This document shows, piece by piece, positions 25,555 through 37,905 of a DNA stretch of 64,000 nucleotides (the stretch's first letter is position 1; each line of letters begins with the position of its first letter). Origin of the DNA: Holothuria scabra (taxonomy: Eukaryota > Echinodermata > Holothuroidea > Aspidochirotida > Holothuriidae). The stretch spans positions 4,168,284 through 4,232,283 of the forward strand of contig CM074190.1 of NCBI GenBank assembly GCA_037179385.1, given 5' to 3'. A program made the translations under genes and the position numbers. The notes under the pieces are model-generated. The model saw only the letters and a program-made list of their open reading frames with translations. It was not told the origin of the DNA and searched no databases.

Positions 25555-28500
25555 GGACAAAGATATTACAGGGAAATAATTGCAACTGGCTTTAAATTTG
25601 TCCTTTATATTACTGTGCTCTATGATGATTCATTGCATGTCTCTACCACACACCGTCAGGGGACTTTCTACACTAACAGCTATCATAATGCATGCAACGG
25701 GCATTTAATGGAGTCAATTTTTCAGAAAATAAAAACGTCCAATTGTAGGAAATAAGACTTTTATTGGTAAAAGAAAAGTTACTGTATTATATATTTTAGT
25801 CAAATTGATTTCATAAAACTTGTGTCTCCACCAGTGGCGAACGGATACGGTACACATGATTTATTTTGTCAAGGGTTGAAAATGGTGGAAACAATGTAAG
25901 TGGGAGGACAGCATCAGTCGGCGAAAAGCTCCAAAATATTTTGGCTGAAAATACCTCCCAGATCATTGGGAATGGCAATTGACATGCCTATATGCATATC
26001 TGCATAAATACCGAAAAAATGTGGGGACCTCCTACGTGCAGTTCCGTCACCATAGGTTGCCAGGAAGTGTAAGAGGATTTGAGTCTCCAAGGTCACAAGC
26101 TAGTACATATTTACTGCATATAAAGGGAATACTAGGAATATCTTTGTGCGAATGGTTAGAGACCATCACACCCCCAGCCCACTTCGGATTGCTACTGATT
26201 TCCACATCTGACAAACAAAATTTCTTGACAGAAGGGGATCACGGAGTGATGTGATATGAATGGAGGGACATGGCAGATTTGAAGAAAGTAGATTTTTTCG
26301 AGTGAATGCTGCAATTTAAAGGATATTCGAATGAGGGAAAAATTTTGGTCGGAACATAGCTCTTCTATGGCTCCATAGTTTCAACGAAACTATACAAGAA
26401 GAGTCTCTGATTCAAAGTCGAGGTTGCGAAAGCAGGCCGTCGACCCAGGAATATTTTAGGTAGGTGGCCGCTATATGTTGAATCTCTTCAACGCTATGGG
26501 ACACCTTTACGAAGAATTCAAAACAGCGAAACCTCATTATATAGTTTGAAGGAAGTCACACTCTTAAAAAATTTCCACGGCAGTTTTCTCCTATTTGTCT
26601 CTCCACCAGCTCCGCCCCCGGTACTAACTGCCCCACGTAGTGCCTAAATTGATATTCAACGACCTGCATGTGAACAAGTAAATCAGCGTTATTGCAAGCT
26701 ATTCAGCTTCTCTTCGCACCATATACCATCAATCTGGTCTTGAACGCCTATAAATTTGATTATTCTAAAACTTATGCCCCACACTGCCTACTGTGCATCA
26801 TATAGCAGTTTTAAGAAAAGAAACGGTCTTTTCTTGTCACACTGTGTATCCCCACATTATTAGGTAAACATTTTTCTCTGCTGTTATCTGTGTCTAAATA
26901 GGCAGGAAGGGGCTCTCAAACTTGAACACCGATCCCGAGAGGTGATCATATCCGGATCAGACCATTCCCTCGAGATCGAAGGTTTTACTGTCATACGTGA
27001 TCCCCCGCTTGAATCAAAGTCCTTTGATAGATCAACAGAGATGAAGTTGCGCAATGAACCATCCTATATTTATCCACTTTGCCCCTCCTCGCTATGTGTA
27101 TGTTTGCATTTCGCGGGAAGGAAAAGGGTATTGCGTCATAGGTCATTATAAAGCGAATAAAGCGAGGGAGCTCAATCATTAGTTGCCACTGGTGCGTGAC
27201 GCTCAACACGCAGTTTACGGCGTTCCCTTGTTCCCGTAAAATACGTGCATACAACACTGTGAGCATGTGTTTTCATGTCTAGCCAAGTCGAACGAATATA
27301 TACGCCAAAGCACTACTTAACGGGAGATTCGTATGCAAATTTTACATCAAAATCCAATTTAGACACACCCATATGTACAAAAGTACAATTAAGATTCATC
27401 CATACTTTACAGACAAGATTAGGAAAAAATAATTTCCCCAAATTTTCATGTAAACTCAAAGTTTGGAACATGTGTTACAGCTGCAAGTTGGTTTTCTTAA
27501 CCCCGACGCTTTGGAAAATGTACGCATATGCAGAACGGCCTCAAAACGAATCAACGAACTCGACTCTCAGAACTTTCATGCACAATAACTTATTATCCCC
27601 ATTAATTATTTTATCTACCACGTTTGTCGAACCAAAAATCTCCAAATCCTATCTTGAGTGCGAGAACTTACACTACAAATTGATTTCGACGTGCGGATTA
27701 GATCCTCATCTTATCCCCTGAGCGAGATCCAGTGTCAAATACTATGCGGGACCCAACGTTTCCACCACTGATCCCGCCTTGAATATGAACATCCTGCTGA
27801 CTTCATCTTTGATAACGTTAGAGGTGCATTGGCGTCAATTTTTAAGATGCATATCTTTGAAAATCCCGGATTACTAGAACAAATTTATTTTTATGAATAC
27901 TCGCATAGGTTGTACCGGGCGTTAGCAACAGTACATGTTTACTGCCAGTCTAAGAAGAAGCTAAAATTGAGAAGCTTCAAAACCCTGAGAAGGGAAGAGG
28001 GCAAATATTTAGCTGTATCGTTTGCCTCGCTGCTTGGTGAAATAGTGCATTCACAGCCTACATAACAATGCGTGTGTAAACGCCGTGTTTAAATTGACCT
28101 ATAACATTAGGCCTATTTCCATTCTAAATTACATTTGATACAGTACACCCCAAAGAAACTGGCGGAACTTTTGTTGCGTTCACCTCAACACACACTAAGC
28201 GACTGAGGATGTGACGAAACAATCAAATCAAAGCGAGGGGATGAAGATGATGGTATACTACTGCAATGAGACTTTGCGAGAGATGTTGGGTTAAACGGCT
28301 TTGCCCAACGAAACGTAGGATCCCAAAATGAGGGTGTTGGAGGTAAAATAGCGTCACTGAGATGACCCGAAAGATGATGGAAAGATCGAATGCACTTTTC
28401 CGTCGAGAAGGATTGGTGAAAAGTGCAGGCGACCTGATCGGACGGGAACCACGGACATCCTGCTGGCGCCAAATGCGAGAAAATTGAAACCCCTACTGGT

Positions 28501-29548
28501 CGTTAATAAGAGAGCTGACACAACTCGACATAGCAGTTGAAAATGAAGTTAAGGGCCCCGTTTAATCATGCACCTGAAAGTACGATTAAAAGTGAAATGG
28601 TAGGATCAAGTGTAACGCAAGATGTGGAACGTTTTGGGTTAGGCGTATAACTTCCGTTCGTAAGGGTGGCTGGATGTCTGGAGATAGAGTCGAAACACCT
28701 GAAAAAAAAAAATAATATGGTGAGGAATACACTCGATTCAATTCGAAGATGAAAGGGATGTTGAAACGATGGCGCTATTCTAGTCTTGGATATGGCTATG
28801 TCCTAGTTGAAGCTGAAATAGGAAGAACGGGGTTGCTTGCTGTTTCTCTGAGGCGGACAGCCAGACATCACTGCATATATTTCTAATCAACTAGACGGGT
28901 TGTTTAATTAATGGTTTTGTCATTAATTGATCTTAGCTTCTAGTCATATCACTGTTAATGTATAAAATATCACCCGGGGCCTGCTTTAAATAAGAAGTTT
29001 TACAACTGGAAACCAGCTATCCGCATTGAAATATGAGTCTAAGGGCCACAAATTCAACTTAAAACTTCACAGCTCCCGGAGTATTTACAATCATTTACAA
29101 TATGTACAACAAACAACCAGATTGGCTAGAAACGATATTTTACTAAAAGGGGCCCTTATCAATTACAAGGGCCACACTAGCTTTGGTTTAAACTTTCACT
29201 TGTCTTCAGTAGAAACTGGGAAGGAAATTGTTTGTGAGACTAAAAGCAATTACCCTGTCAGAAATGCACGGACGCACTTGGATCTACTGTATAGTACACT
29301 GTTTCTTCGCGTGCATCCGGTCATCTATTTGTTGGGAGGTGCTTTCACTTGATCCATGTACCGGTAGAAGACCACTATTCCAAAATTTTCTCAGATCAGT
29401 TCAATCAAATAAAAAAAAACACTCTTAATAGAACCGACAGAACTTTAATGTTCTTGCCTGCAGATGTTTACTCCCCTGCTCAAGTCTAGAGGTGAGGGCG
29501 CCAAAGCAAAATTGTATACTCCTTGAAAAGAATGCGTCCCTGATTAGT
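25555..29548. other. No recognisable gene
   Basis: A 148-codon plus frame (27275-27721) is the longest here, but its translation shows no domain, signal peptide or family resemblance and no convincing splice context. A 95-codon minus frame at 28185-28472 is also unassigned. Confidence 0.4.
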
Positions 29549-30128
29549 GAAAGGCATATTCAGAGACAAAGTTAACTTCCAAACAGGCAGAAAAATTTCT
29601 CTTTCGTGAGGTAAAAACTGCATCTCCGTATTATAGCATATAATGCCCGAAAGAGTAATGCTGTTTTTCTTGAGATCTGGCGCCTCATGGGAAATCTATG
29701 ATGTCATCGCGGCGCATTAATTTTACATTGCATGCATTTCATTTTACAGTTTTGATGCCGTTACGGACAATAGTAATAAACATTGTTGGTTCCACTCTAC
29801 AAATTGTGCAGGGTAATAAATGCTACATCTACAAGAAATGATATTCAAACATCCAAACAGCATCGAATTTTAAAGACAAACAGGGTATTCAATTATACAG
29901 AAAAACACTGAAGGAATCTGATGTAATGCCAAGTTCGTCCACATTACGTAACTTTCAGCGGCTCATTCAAAAGCAGAGGTATTTTCAACGTAAACAACAA
30001 ATCTCTCAGAGTGAAATATCTTGAGTTAGCAACGGGTGTTGCCACAAGGTTTGAAGGAAATGTGTGTGAAATGTTTTTTCTCTTACAGGATCCAGGTGAA
30101 AAGCAAAAAGAATATGTCATGCCTTTAA
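29549..30128. mobile_element. TTAA-type repeat (AAAGGCATATTC family), copy A
   Basis: About 580 bp that recur in direct orientation at 44777-45358 with moderate divergence. The right end is GCCTTTAA and the left end AAAGGCATATTC, matching inverted ends. The left TTAA has decayed to TAGTGA. No coding capacity. Shared internal blocks include CATGGGAAATCTRTG and GATATTCAAACATCCAAACAG (copy A form). Confidence 0.62.
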
Positions 30129-32515
30129 AGCCTTTTCACAGATGGCATTCTGCGGAGCGACCTTTCCACTAACCCCTCCCCCGTCCCTCCCAGTTTCTAA
30201 TCGATTGGTTTCATGTCGAGCCGGTCACCGTTTTCTAGTTGTGGCTCATTGGATGGTAATTATGCTACTTAAGTTGCATCGCGTTATGTAATATTCTCTT
30301 CAAATTTCATTCTATAAATTTCAAACGCCACCCCAAAGGAGCACCATTTATTAATAATGCACTTTCTCAAGCGACACTTAGACTCAACGCAACTAGTTTT
30401 TGCAACCTAAAACCCGAGCATAAAGAGTTCTCAATGAGTATAGCTCGAGACCGTCCCAAGGAAAGACACATATTCCCAAATCACTTTTTAGACTAGTTTC
30501 ATGTGCAATGATCCAACGGTTGCTTTATGATAGTTTACATTACCTCTTCCCGTGAATGTGATGTATTCGATGACAAGCAACTTATTTCGAATTAAGTATA
30601 AAGCTGTGTGCGAATTTTTAAAAGTCTAACTATTAAAGAGTGCTGATTCTATACTGACGTGTGGGTGGGCGTTAAATATTTGCGCGAAATCCGCCTTTCC
30701 CATGTACGTCAGACTCAGTATTGAAGTATCTGATACTTGTTCATGGAAACTCTTTATTGCGCAGGCGTAATCGGTGACATCACATAAATCAAGTAAGTTA
30801 GAAAACAGTGTGCATTTCACTAGTTAGTATTGGCCGATCAGTTTATTGGAAGAAATCATAAAGTAACATAATATGTTGAAAAAGTAATGGATGTGACAAT
30901 TTTGTTTTTTGATTTCAAATGGTGGAGCTTCAACTGTCAAAATATTGGTCAATAGTCAAAAGTTTAATCTTCTGGGAAATCTGTGGGTATTTTTTCCTAA
31001 ATTGATGCATCCGATTCAGAACTAAATTATCAACAACCAGATTTTCGCATTTGATGATGTGTAGGAGGAAGGCTGATTTTAAAGGTCAAATAGGGTAATA
31101 TTTTGCACTTTGTCGTCATTAGCTCTCAATCAGCATATGCGATGAAAATACTAGTTACGAATCATGTTGAAAACGTAAGGGCCAGATTTTCTCCAAACTA
31201 CGATTTTATCAGTAGTCCACAGAATCTCTCAGCTGGAAGAGCTTTTTGATTGACATGAAATTTAAAAAATGTAGAGTGATTTATACTACACAGTAAGGAA
31301 TGAGGGCGTTATGGTTACACATTCAATCAGGACCTTGCATCCTCACTATAGCGTATTCCCCTAAGCAATAAACTGGGGTTATTTCTGGACAGTGAATGAA
31401 ATAAGTTGTTGTGAAAGGGGTAGAACTAAAAAGGTTGAGAGAATTTGAACTCTCTGCGGGGATATTTAACTGCGTTTAAAATATGACCTTTTTGGGGTTC
31501 TAAAGGTCGGAGTCGAACGACAAAATGTATAGTTTATTGGTCAAATTTTCTTAAATTTTGGAAAAAGGGTTTGTCAAAATTCTAATTAATTTTCAAAAGT
31601 GCTTTACGTAATTGACCATGAGCTTTGCCCATGTGTAATTGATTACGTCACAATTAATTGCCCGGTCAACGGCAACTCAAGTATTGATTTGAGGGCAGCA
31701 GAGGTTATATTGCACCCTCACAATAGCAAGGAATGTTTTGTTTCCCTTTGTTTTCTGACCGTTGTGTTGACATTGAACTTGAGAAAAGGACCTCTTTTTG
31801 GCGAATGCAAAATTTATAAAGTTTTCAAGCAAGTTAGGCCTATGCAATCACATTCTGATAATATGTGAGGACGTGATGTCATGCAAGCTTGCTTCCAGTC
31901 AACTTAACTTATGTTGAAAATATGACAATTTGGCTTATCTTGAGAATGGCACATAAGATTTCAATGCAAATTACCAAAATGCTTAGAATAAGTACCTCTG
32001 ACATATCAACACTTCTTTTGAACCTAAACTTAACCTTGAGACTTGATGTCAGGCATGATACCCATGAGAATGTGAGGATTTGAAGGTCGTAATATCGTGA
32101 AATTTGCATAGCATATATCCCAGGAATTTTTCTCTTCATAATACCAGTCAATTTCAAAAACCAGTGAACAGTGGTCATTTACTAGTACTACATTCCATTT
32201 TAGGCTTACTCTTAGCTTTCAGTCTTCAGCCAAAACCCCAAAAAGCCAAAAGAGCCATCACATGGCGTACTGCAGTTAACAGTTAAAAGAAACCAAAACA
32301 AAAAAGTGTAACTGGAGTTCAATACAAAATCACATAACAACAAGTGCAGGTATAAACAAACGACAAAGGAGCCCGTGTTGGGCAACTAATTACATGTCCC
32401 TTTGACTTGTACACTAAGTTAAGCTACTTCTGTGCCCTCTAGCTACCATTAGAAGTTGAAAACCAGAACATGCTATCCTTGTCATAGAAGCTCGGGCTCA
32501 CAATAAGGGCTATGA
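30129..32515. other. Mostly unrecognised; decayed MITE remnant near 31180-31480
   Basis: Bases about 31180-31480 align loosely with the TTAA-bounded family at 36948-37254 and 56446-56636 (shared CTCCAAACTAC, CTCTCAGC..GAGCTTTTTGAT and CAATAAACTG blocks). This looks like an old third copy. No gene is seen in the rest. Confidence 0.4.
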
Positions 32516-32816
32516 GGCGCCGTATGTGACAAAATTATGTGCCAAATATATTGATTATACTTCTAAATATATATAGGTTATACCCAGATATATATAATTT
32601 ACTCTCAGACTTCATATAAATAGGTTTTGCATAATGTATATGTAATAGTCATACACCATATATATCCTAACAAGCTATATATTTGTCACGGTAAACATTG
32701 TATTAATAGACAATATCCTGTATAGTTTTCCGTAATTTTGTCACTCTTTTTGTCACATCGGGGAGAGTAGATATATATAGATTACTAACAAGCGAACAGC
32801 ACGCGAGTAGAAGGTG
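32516..32816 (+). repeat. ~300-bp dispersed repeat, copy X
   Basis: Starts GGCGCCGTATGTGAC and ends near ACGCGAGTAGAAGGTG. It recurs as the reverse complement at 45724-46026 with roughly 95% identity by eye. Inside are many TATATA runs and inverted GTGACAAAATTA segments (near 32527 and 32736), which suggests a MITE-like core. No gene. The high identity implies two fairly recent copies. Confidence 0.7.
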
Positions 32817-32970
32817 CTTGTTGAACATATATCCCAACGGACAGAGCTCAGCGCACATCCATTGCTGTCAGTAACTTGGCTTGTCATGGAATTGCCAAGG
32901 ACAGTTTCAATAGGCAACAGAGTAAGGAATGTAAGATGACCCTCTGGCTACTCTTTTATTAGGTCCCCGT

Positions 32971-33321
32971 TTGTGTTTGTGTTATTACTGCACACTGGAT
33001 CTGAAGGCTGCATTGCACAAAATACCTGACGAGCAAAGAGAACGTATTATTCAAAGGCATAAGAAATGCCATAAATCTTGTATTGTACAGGTTACGACTG
33101 ACGTACTGCGGGGAGCACAATCACGAGAGATCGGAGAGCAGACTGAAAAGTGCAATCTTAGACACCTCAGCACAGTGTCGCAGTTACGGGGGGGGGGGGG
33201 GCTTGGGGAGCTGGATCTCCCACTGAATCGCCCAGCCCCCTCCCCAGCAGCCCCCCCCCCCCACACACACACTGGCGACGTAGGCAAAAAATACTGTATG
33301 TTCATGCTGGCCCGCCGATGA
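32971..33321 (+). other. Cys/His-containing open frame, unassigned
   Basis: A 116-codon frame begins with CYYC and continues ALHKIPDEQRERIIQRHK and KCHKSC, a spacing that could bind zinc. It then runs into G- and C-homopolymers and loses any protein-like character by about 33190. I cannot name a family, and it may be a chance frame or an exon remnant. No clear splice acceptor was identified. Confidence 0.2.
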
Positions 33322-33485
33322 TAATATTCAATCAGGGCTACCCGGCTATATGACATAGATACACTTGAGATAGATCCGCGCAGTTGCAGGGTATTCTGCA
33401 AATGTGCTGCACTCTGAATAAATTCAGGTAGACTGTGACAAGTTTCATATCTTCGGAATATCTTCACTTTTTACTCTCGGCGGGT

Positions 33486-33600
33486 AGATGGATGGATGGA
33501 CGGACGGACGGACGGACGGACGGACGGACGGACGGACGGACGGACGGACGGACGGACGGACGGACGGACGGACGGACGGACGGACGGACGGACGGATGGA
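33486..33600. repeat. (GGAC)n tetranucleotide microsatellite
   Basis: About 115 bp of GGAC units flanked by a few GGAT units at each end. Nearby G-runs (33189-33200) and C-runs (33251-33261) make the tract locally GC-rich. Confidence 0.95.
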
Positions 33601-35080
33601 TATTTTTCTAGCAGATTTAGAGTAGCTGAAATTGCCTACTATGGTGTGGTTTAAGGTCCGCCTCTAGCATCTGGCCTGTTTCTATCTCCTGTAGGGATTT
33701 TCCAATTCCTGAGGATGCACAAATTTGTTCCAAAATCAAACTTGATGTGGTGGGTAGAATATTTGAGTCAAATATGGTTGGAAGGAATTTGCACTTTGCA
33801 CGGCCATGGCTGCCAGTCATTGGCCAGTGCAACAACCAAGAACATGTTGGATCAATGCAATCTCAAGGATCGCAACCTAGTACTATTACCTCACAGGACT
33901 TCACTTAGCTCTTGGGTGGAGTGGACATTCTCAGTAGCGTACGAGGCGGGGCAGGGGGAAGACTGTCCCAAATTTCCGCAAAATCTAAATTCGGCAGGAA
34001 TTTGGGAAAAATTCGGGCAGGATTCTGGAAAAAATTCGGGCAACCCTTGAATTTTGAAAAAATGGGGTGGCTTTTCAGAAAATTCCTGTATGTGGCTGAA
34101 ATCTTAAAAAAGATATGCCTGAAAAAAGGAAAGCAACGTCATATAGTCGCAATAAATTTTTAATGAAAAATCAAGTCAAGGTTCTAAGGCTACACCTTCG
34201 GGCAGCGCAAAAGGGTATTGATCGTGACTTTAACTTCACAAATAATCACAACACAATGCCCGATATTGTCGAATATACAAATTCTTCCAAGCATTTGCCC
34301 GAAAATGCAAAAGTATCATAGTAAGTAAGTGTAACAAAACTTACTGACGAAAAATCATTAAAAAATCGCGACACATTTGGGAAAAAGAAACATTGGCTTA
34401 AAAGAAACATTCTTGAGCCTAATTTAAAATCTTGTGCATCGCAATGCCCAAAATGGCCGATTATTTTAATAGCTTCAACTGTTCAAATCTTTGCCGAAAA
34501 ACAGAAAACGCTATATTAGAACTATAATTTTCATGGAAAAAAAACAAAGATCTGCAAACCATTTGAGTAAAAGGGGAAAAAAGGTTTTCATCATCCCCAC
34601 ATTTTTACTGTCGTCTTACAAAAATTGCCCGAAATGGTCAGTTAAAGAATGTTGGGACGTTTTCAACTGCCAAATTAATTCCACGGACCGACAGGAGGGT
34701 GTTCAGGTACCCAAAAGTTTGCCATCTATCCTGCTCTAGAGCCAAATACGGACAATGGTTATGAAAATCGGGTTATTTGTTTTTCGATATTCTAATGATG
34801 TAGTGAGAGAATGTCTTCCAATAAGTCTGCTTCCAAAAAGTCTGCTTCATTTAAACACACCTTGTAATGTTCATTTTTTCAAAAAGTAAAACCATATAGG
34901 CGGAAGTTCGGGCAGTCACACAATTTTAACAATATATTGAATTTAGACAAAATTCACAATAGGGTAAAATTCCTTAGCATGTTTTCAGTTCTGTTTTATG
35001 GTTTTCACCCGAAATAATGAGGGACAATTTTATCAATTGGTAGTGATACATTTTATATATCTCGTAGTTTTTTTACCAAA
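33601..35080. other. Unassigned repeat-like DNA, no gene seen
   Basis: A segment starting CAGTAGCGTACGAGG (near 33936), with repeated ATTCGGGCAGGATTC-like words, resembles one end of a hAT-type element. The GCTACGCCACTG at about 36087-36098 resembles the other end, but I found no matching target duplication, so I do not claim one element. Confidence 0.35.
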
Positions 35081-35790
35081 TAGCGACTGCTTAGAACCCA
35101 CTATAAGCCTCGGAAATGTCAGTTTCGACAATCTCAGGGGTCCGATTTTTCAAAATTTTCTGTTCGCTCCGCGCCAACTAGTGGTGGCGCTCCGTGTAGA
35201 TAGTCTTTCCTGCAGAATTTTTGTTTCAATTGAACAGTTTTTTGAAAACGGAACCTCGGAATAGCGACTGCTTAGACCCTCTATAAACATAAGAAATGAC
35301 ATTTTTGACTGTCTGAAGGGTCAGATTTTTCAAACTTTTCTGTACGTTTCGCCTCAATTTATGGTGATGCACCACTTACCACTTCATAGCAGAATTGAAG
35401 TTTTAAGTAAACACTTTTTGCAAGAGGAAACTTAAAATAGCGATTGCTTAGATTCCCCTATTATCCCGGGAAATGCCATTTTCGACTGTCTTAGGGGTCG
35501 GATATTTCAAAATTTTCTGCACTGTTCGCCCCAACTAATGGTGGCGCTCCGCTTAGACTTTCTGACTGAATTTTAGTTCTGAGTGAACGTTTATCTGCAA
35601 TTGGAGCTTCAACTAGCGACTGCTTATATCCCCTTTATAAGCCTTGGAAATGTCATTTTCGACCGTCTGAGAGGTACGAATTTTCAAATTTTCTCATAGA
35701 TCCGCGCCAACTAGTGGTGGCGCTCCGCTTTGACTGTCTTGTGGACAGAATTAAATATTTCGGGCAAAATTCTTCTGCCTCCAAACTGAA
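35081..35790. repeat. Four-unit tandem repeat, period about 176-181 bp
   Basis: Diverged units start at 35081, 35262, 35438 and 35614 with TAGCGAYTGCTTA. Each contains a TTTCGAC..TCTGAGGGGTC-type block and then a hairpin core like GCGCCAACTAGTGGTGGCGC. The hairpin core recurs alone at about 35999-36022, 40491-40519 (reverse strand), 42555-42582 and 42925-42955. I see no coding function. It looks like a satellite-like array plus dispersed relatives. Confidence 0.75.
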
Positions 35791-36111
35791 ATGCTCCCCT
35801 ACGCCTATGGATATACCTTGCTCAGGCGTGCACTAGAACAGCTGCTTGCAACATACATCAGAATTCCGGATTCGAAATCCTAGGATCTTAGAAAAATCAC
35901 AAATTTTTCTTACCAGAATAAAGGACAATTAAACCTGGCAAATGCCATTTCCAAACATCTGGGAGGTTCCAAAAATCCAAAATTTTCTTTGTACGCTCCG
36001 CGCCAACTGATGGTGGTGCTACGCTTGGATATTAAACTCCAGCCATGTACCCCCCCCCCCCCATAGCCCCCTCGAAAAAAATCCTAGCTACGCCACTGCC
36101 TCAGCAGCTTC

Positions 36112-36189
36112 CCTTTTTTCCTTATCTATATAAACGACTTGCCGACAAGTGTCAGGCTATTTGCCCATGATTGTATCTTGTATCGTTAA
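36112..36189 (+). pseudogene. LINE reverse transcriptase fragment
   Basis: The frame reads FLIYINDLPTSVRLFAHDC and then ILYR followed by a stop. This is the palm segment of a CR1/Jockey-type non-LTR reverse transcriptase (consensus LIYINDLP..LFADDC). The first catalytic Asp of the FADD box is His here, which would abolish polymerase activity. Only about 26 residues survive. A second LINE piece on the same strand lies 1.4 kb downstream. Confidence 0.75.
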
Positions 36190-36289
36190 ATTACCCCCCC
36201 CCCCTCCCCCATTATATGTTTGTAAATTCATTCCCTTTTTGTTGATCAACGCGATTAAAGTATCCATCATGGAACCATGCTGATTTGAC

Positions 36290-36832
36290 TCGGGGGTTGA
36301 CCTTTGTGCCTGAAGAAGCTGATGATTTGCTTCAATAACGTCTTCTTGAATTACGATTTTCGTGCCCTTCAGCTTTCGTCAGTTCTTAACGTACAGCTCT
36401 CCGGCCTTGTAGTTTTGAAAATTGGCAATAATGCCTTTTGGCTTGCCCTGATCCTTCTTGCCAACTCGATGGGGCCGATCAATCTCCTACGGGTCTAGAT
36501 TAATACCAGGTACGTGGAGGCGAGATTGGTAATGGCGGCATCGGTATTTACATTAAAATGTTCGTCGACTCCAAAAGGCAATTTCTGCGTGAGTACTGTG
36601 CAAGGTGATTTATTTGGATTGAAGCAGAACAGCACTTATCCTCCCGTGAGGTGGATCTCTCTTGAACGGTTCTCATTTCCGTTGAAACTCCTCCAGTTTC
36701 AACTTTCAATTCATGTATCTTTCCCGATTGGATTTCAATTTGCTTCAAGAATTCGTTCCTTTTTTTCCAATGCTCTGCCAAAACATGCTTGCAGCTTGAT
36801 TTCAAAGTCTTTTCATGAGCGGACTTGAGCAA
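36290..36832 (-). pseudogene. ORF1-like fragment of a non-LTR retrotransposon
   Basis: On the minus strand 36480-36310 reads DRPHRVGKKDQGKPKGIIAN, continuing with FQNYKAGELYVKN, an in-frame stop, RKLKGTKIVIQED and NHQLLQAQR. This matches the RNA-binding (RRM) part of L1-like ORF1 proteins (pattern RP.R.G..RPII..F..YK...LKGT.I.I.ED). Upstream, an open frame at 36832-36548 is Lys/Glu-rich and helical (HWKKRNEFLKQIEIQSGKIH), as expected of the N-terminal coiled coil. At least one internal stop shows it is dead. It lies opposite in strand to the neighbouring RT fragments, so it is probably a different element. Confidence 0.6.
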
Positions 36833-36947
36833 TTACCATGGTAACCATCTCGGCCATGTCCTTTTCTTTTTTGAGATCTATGTGAATTTGTCAGTGTCCA
36901 CGGGAATAGTTAAATCCAACAGCAGAAGTATGTACAAGTCGCTGGTA

Positions 36948-37254
36948 TTAAAGGTCCAATCCTCTCACCCCAAACTACACTTTTATAGGGGGTTGCTGAA
37001 ATTCGCAATTGGCTGAACTCTTAGATTGACAGTTAATTCAAACAATACAGGGTACCAAAGCTGATATTACACAGCATGGACTGTACTGAAAGTGTTTTGA
37101 TTTTACACATTGACCTTTTTTATACTCACTCCGAAGCAATAAACTGAGATTGTGTCTGAACGAGGATGAATTTCAAACAATCGCGGGAGGGGCTTAAGTA
37201 AGAAGACTAGGAGAATTGGTAGTACTATTTAGGGTGAGCGAATTGGGCCTTTAA
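36948..37254. mobile_element. TTAA-bounded MITE (AAGG..CAATCCTCTCACCC family), copy A
   Basis: TTAA at 36948-36951 and 37251-37254. The inverted ends are AAGGTCCAATCCTCTCACCC on the left and, as reverse complement on the right, AAGGCCCAATTCGCTCACCC. A shorter copy sits at 56446-56636. TTAA boundaries suggest piggyBac-type mobilisation. No coding capacity. Confidence 0.72.
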
Positions 37255-37584
37255 ATTTACCCACTGAAAGTACACTGTTATCTCCATAAGAAAGCTTGGG
37301 CTTGATAGGATGTAACTCACAGGGCGTATGTCTGCAAGGTGTTCTCTAAAAGTTGAACTTAAAAGTTTTTTTTCTTCTACAAAAAATCCAGTGTTATGCA
37401 GTTAGATCTTTCAATGGTGTATAAGTGGTGTTTAACTTTTTACTTCATACTGGATGGCCTTAAGGAGAGGTGGCAAAATTTAAATTATGTCTCAGTACAA
37501 ACCTTGCCGCTGATGGCGCTTCTTGGCCATATAAGATTCATTTAGGTGTAGACTGAACTCTCTTCAAACATGTGCTGAGAAGGT

Positions 37585-37905
37585 CACATTAATAAATTAG
37601 CAGCTAAAGTAAATAGAACTTTGGGCCTATTGAGAAGAAATCTTACTTACCAGATAACTGCGACAAGTCAACCAAAGAAACGGCCTAATTTGCTCTTCAG
37701 TATCGGGCCTGTTCTAGATTACTGTAATTTTGTCTGGTACCCTTACACCCAATCTGATAGGGGATACTCATGAAAAGGTCCAGAGGAGAACAGCCAGATT
37801 TGTCTTTAACAACAAGAGTCGTCAGTCCAGCATTTTTCGCACTAGTGGGAAATACTTGTACCACCACCTTTCATCTAGTAAGTTACCAAAAATCCAAACC
37901 CAAGT
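37585..37905 (+). pseudogene. LINE reverse transcriptase C-terminal fragment
   Basis: The frame from 37585 reads HINKLAAKVNRTLGLLRRNL, later VLDYCNFVWYPYTQSD, and a stop follows shortly. One base out of frame the sequence continues HEKVQRRTARFVFNNKSRQS. This is the thumb/connection region of CR1/Jockey-type LINE polyproteins (INK...NRTLGFLRRNL; PVLEY...VW.PYT; E.VQRRAARFV). At least one frameshift is present near 37765. It is probably from the same clade as the fragment at 36112-36189. Confidence 0.78.

Noticed and set aside
27275..27721. 148-codon open frame
   Set aside because: No recognisable domain, no splice or promoter support, and composition typical of chance frames.
33936..36098. 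Single 2.2-kb hAT-type element from CAGTAGCGTACGAG to GCTACGCCACTG
   Set aside because: End sequences match only partly and flanking bases show no 8-bp duplication; they may be ends of different elements.
36309..36345. CCTGAAGAAGC ... AATAACGTC resembling the hammerhead layout on the plus strand
   Set aside because: Stem I arms do not pair, GAA is missing, and the minus strand of this segment encodes the ORF1-like residues, so the similarity is coincidental.
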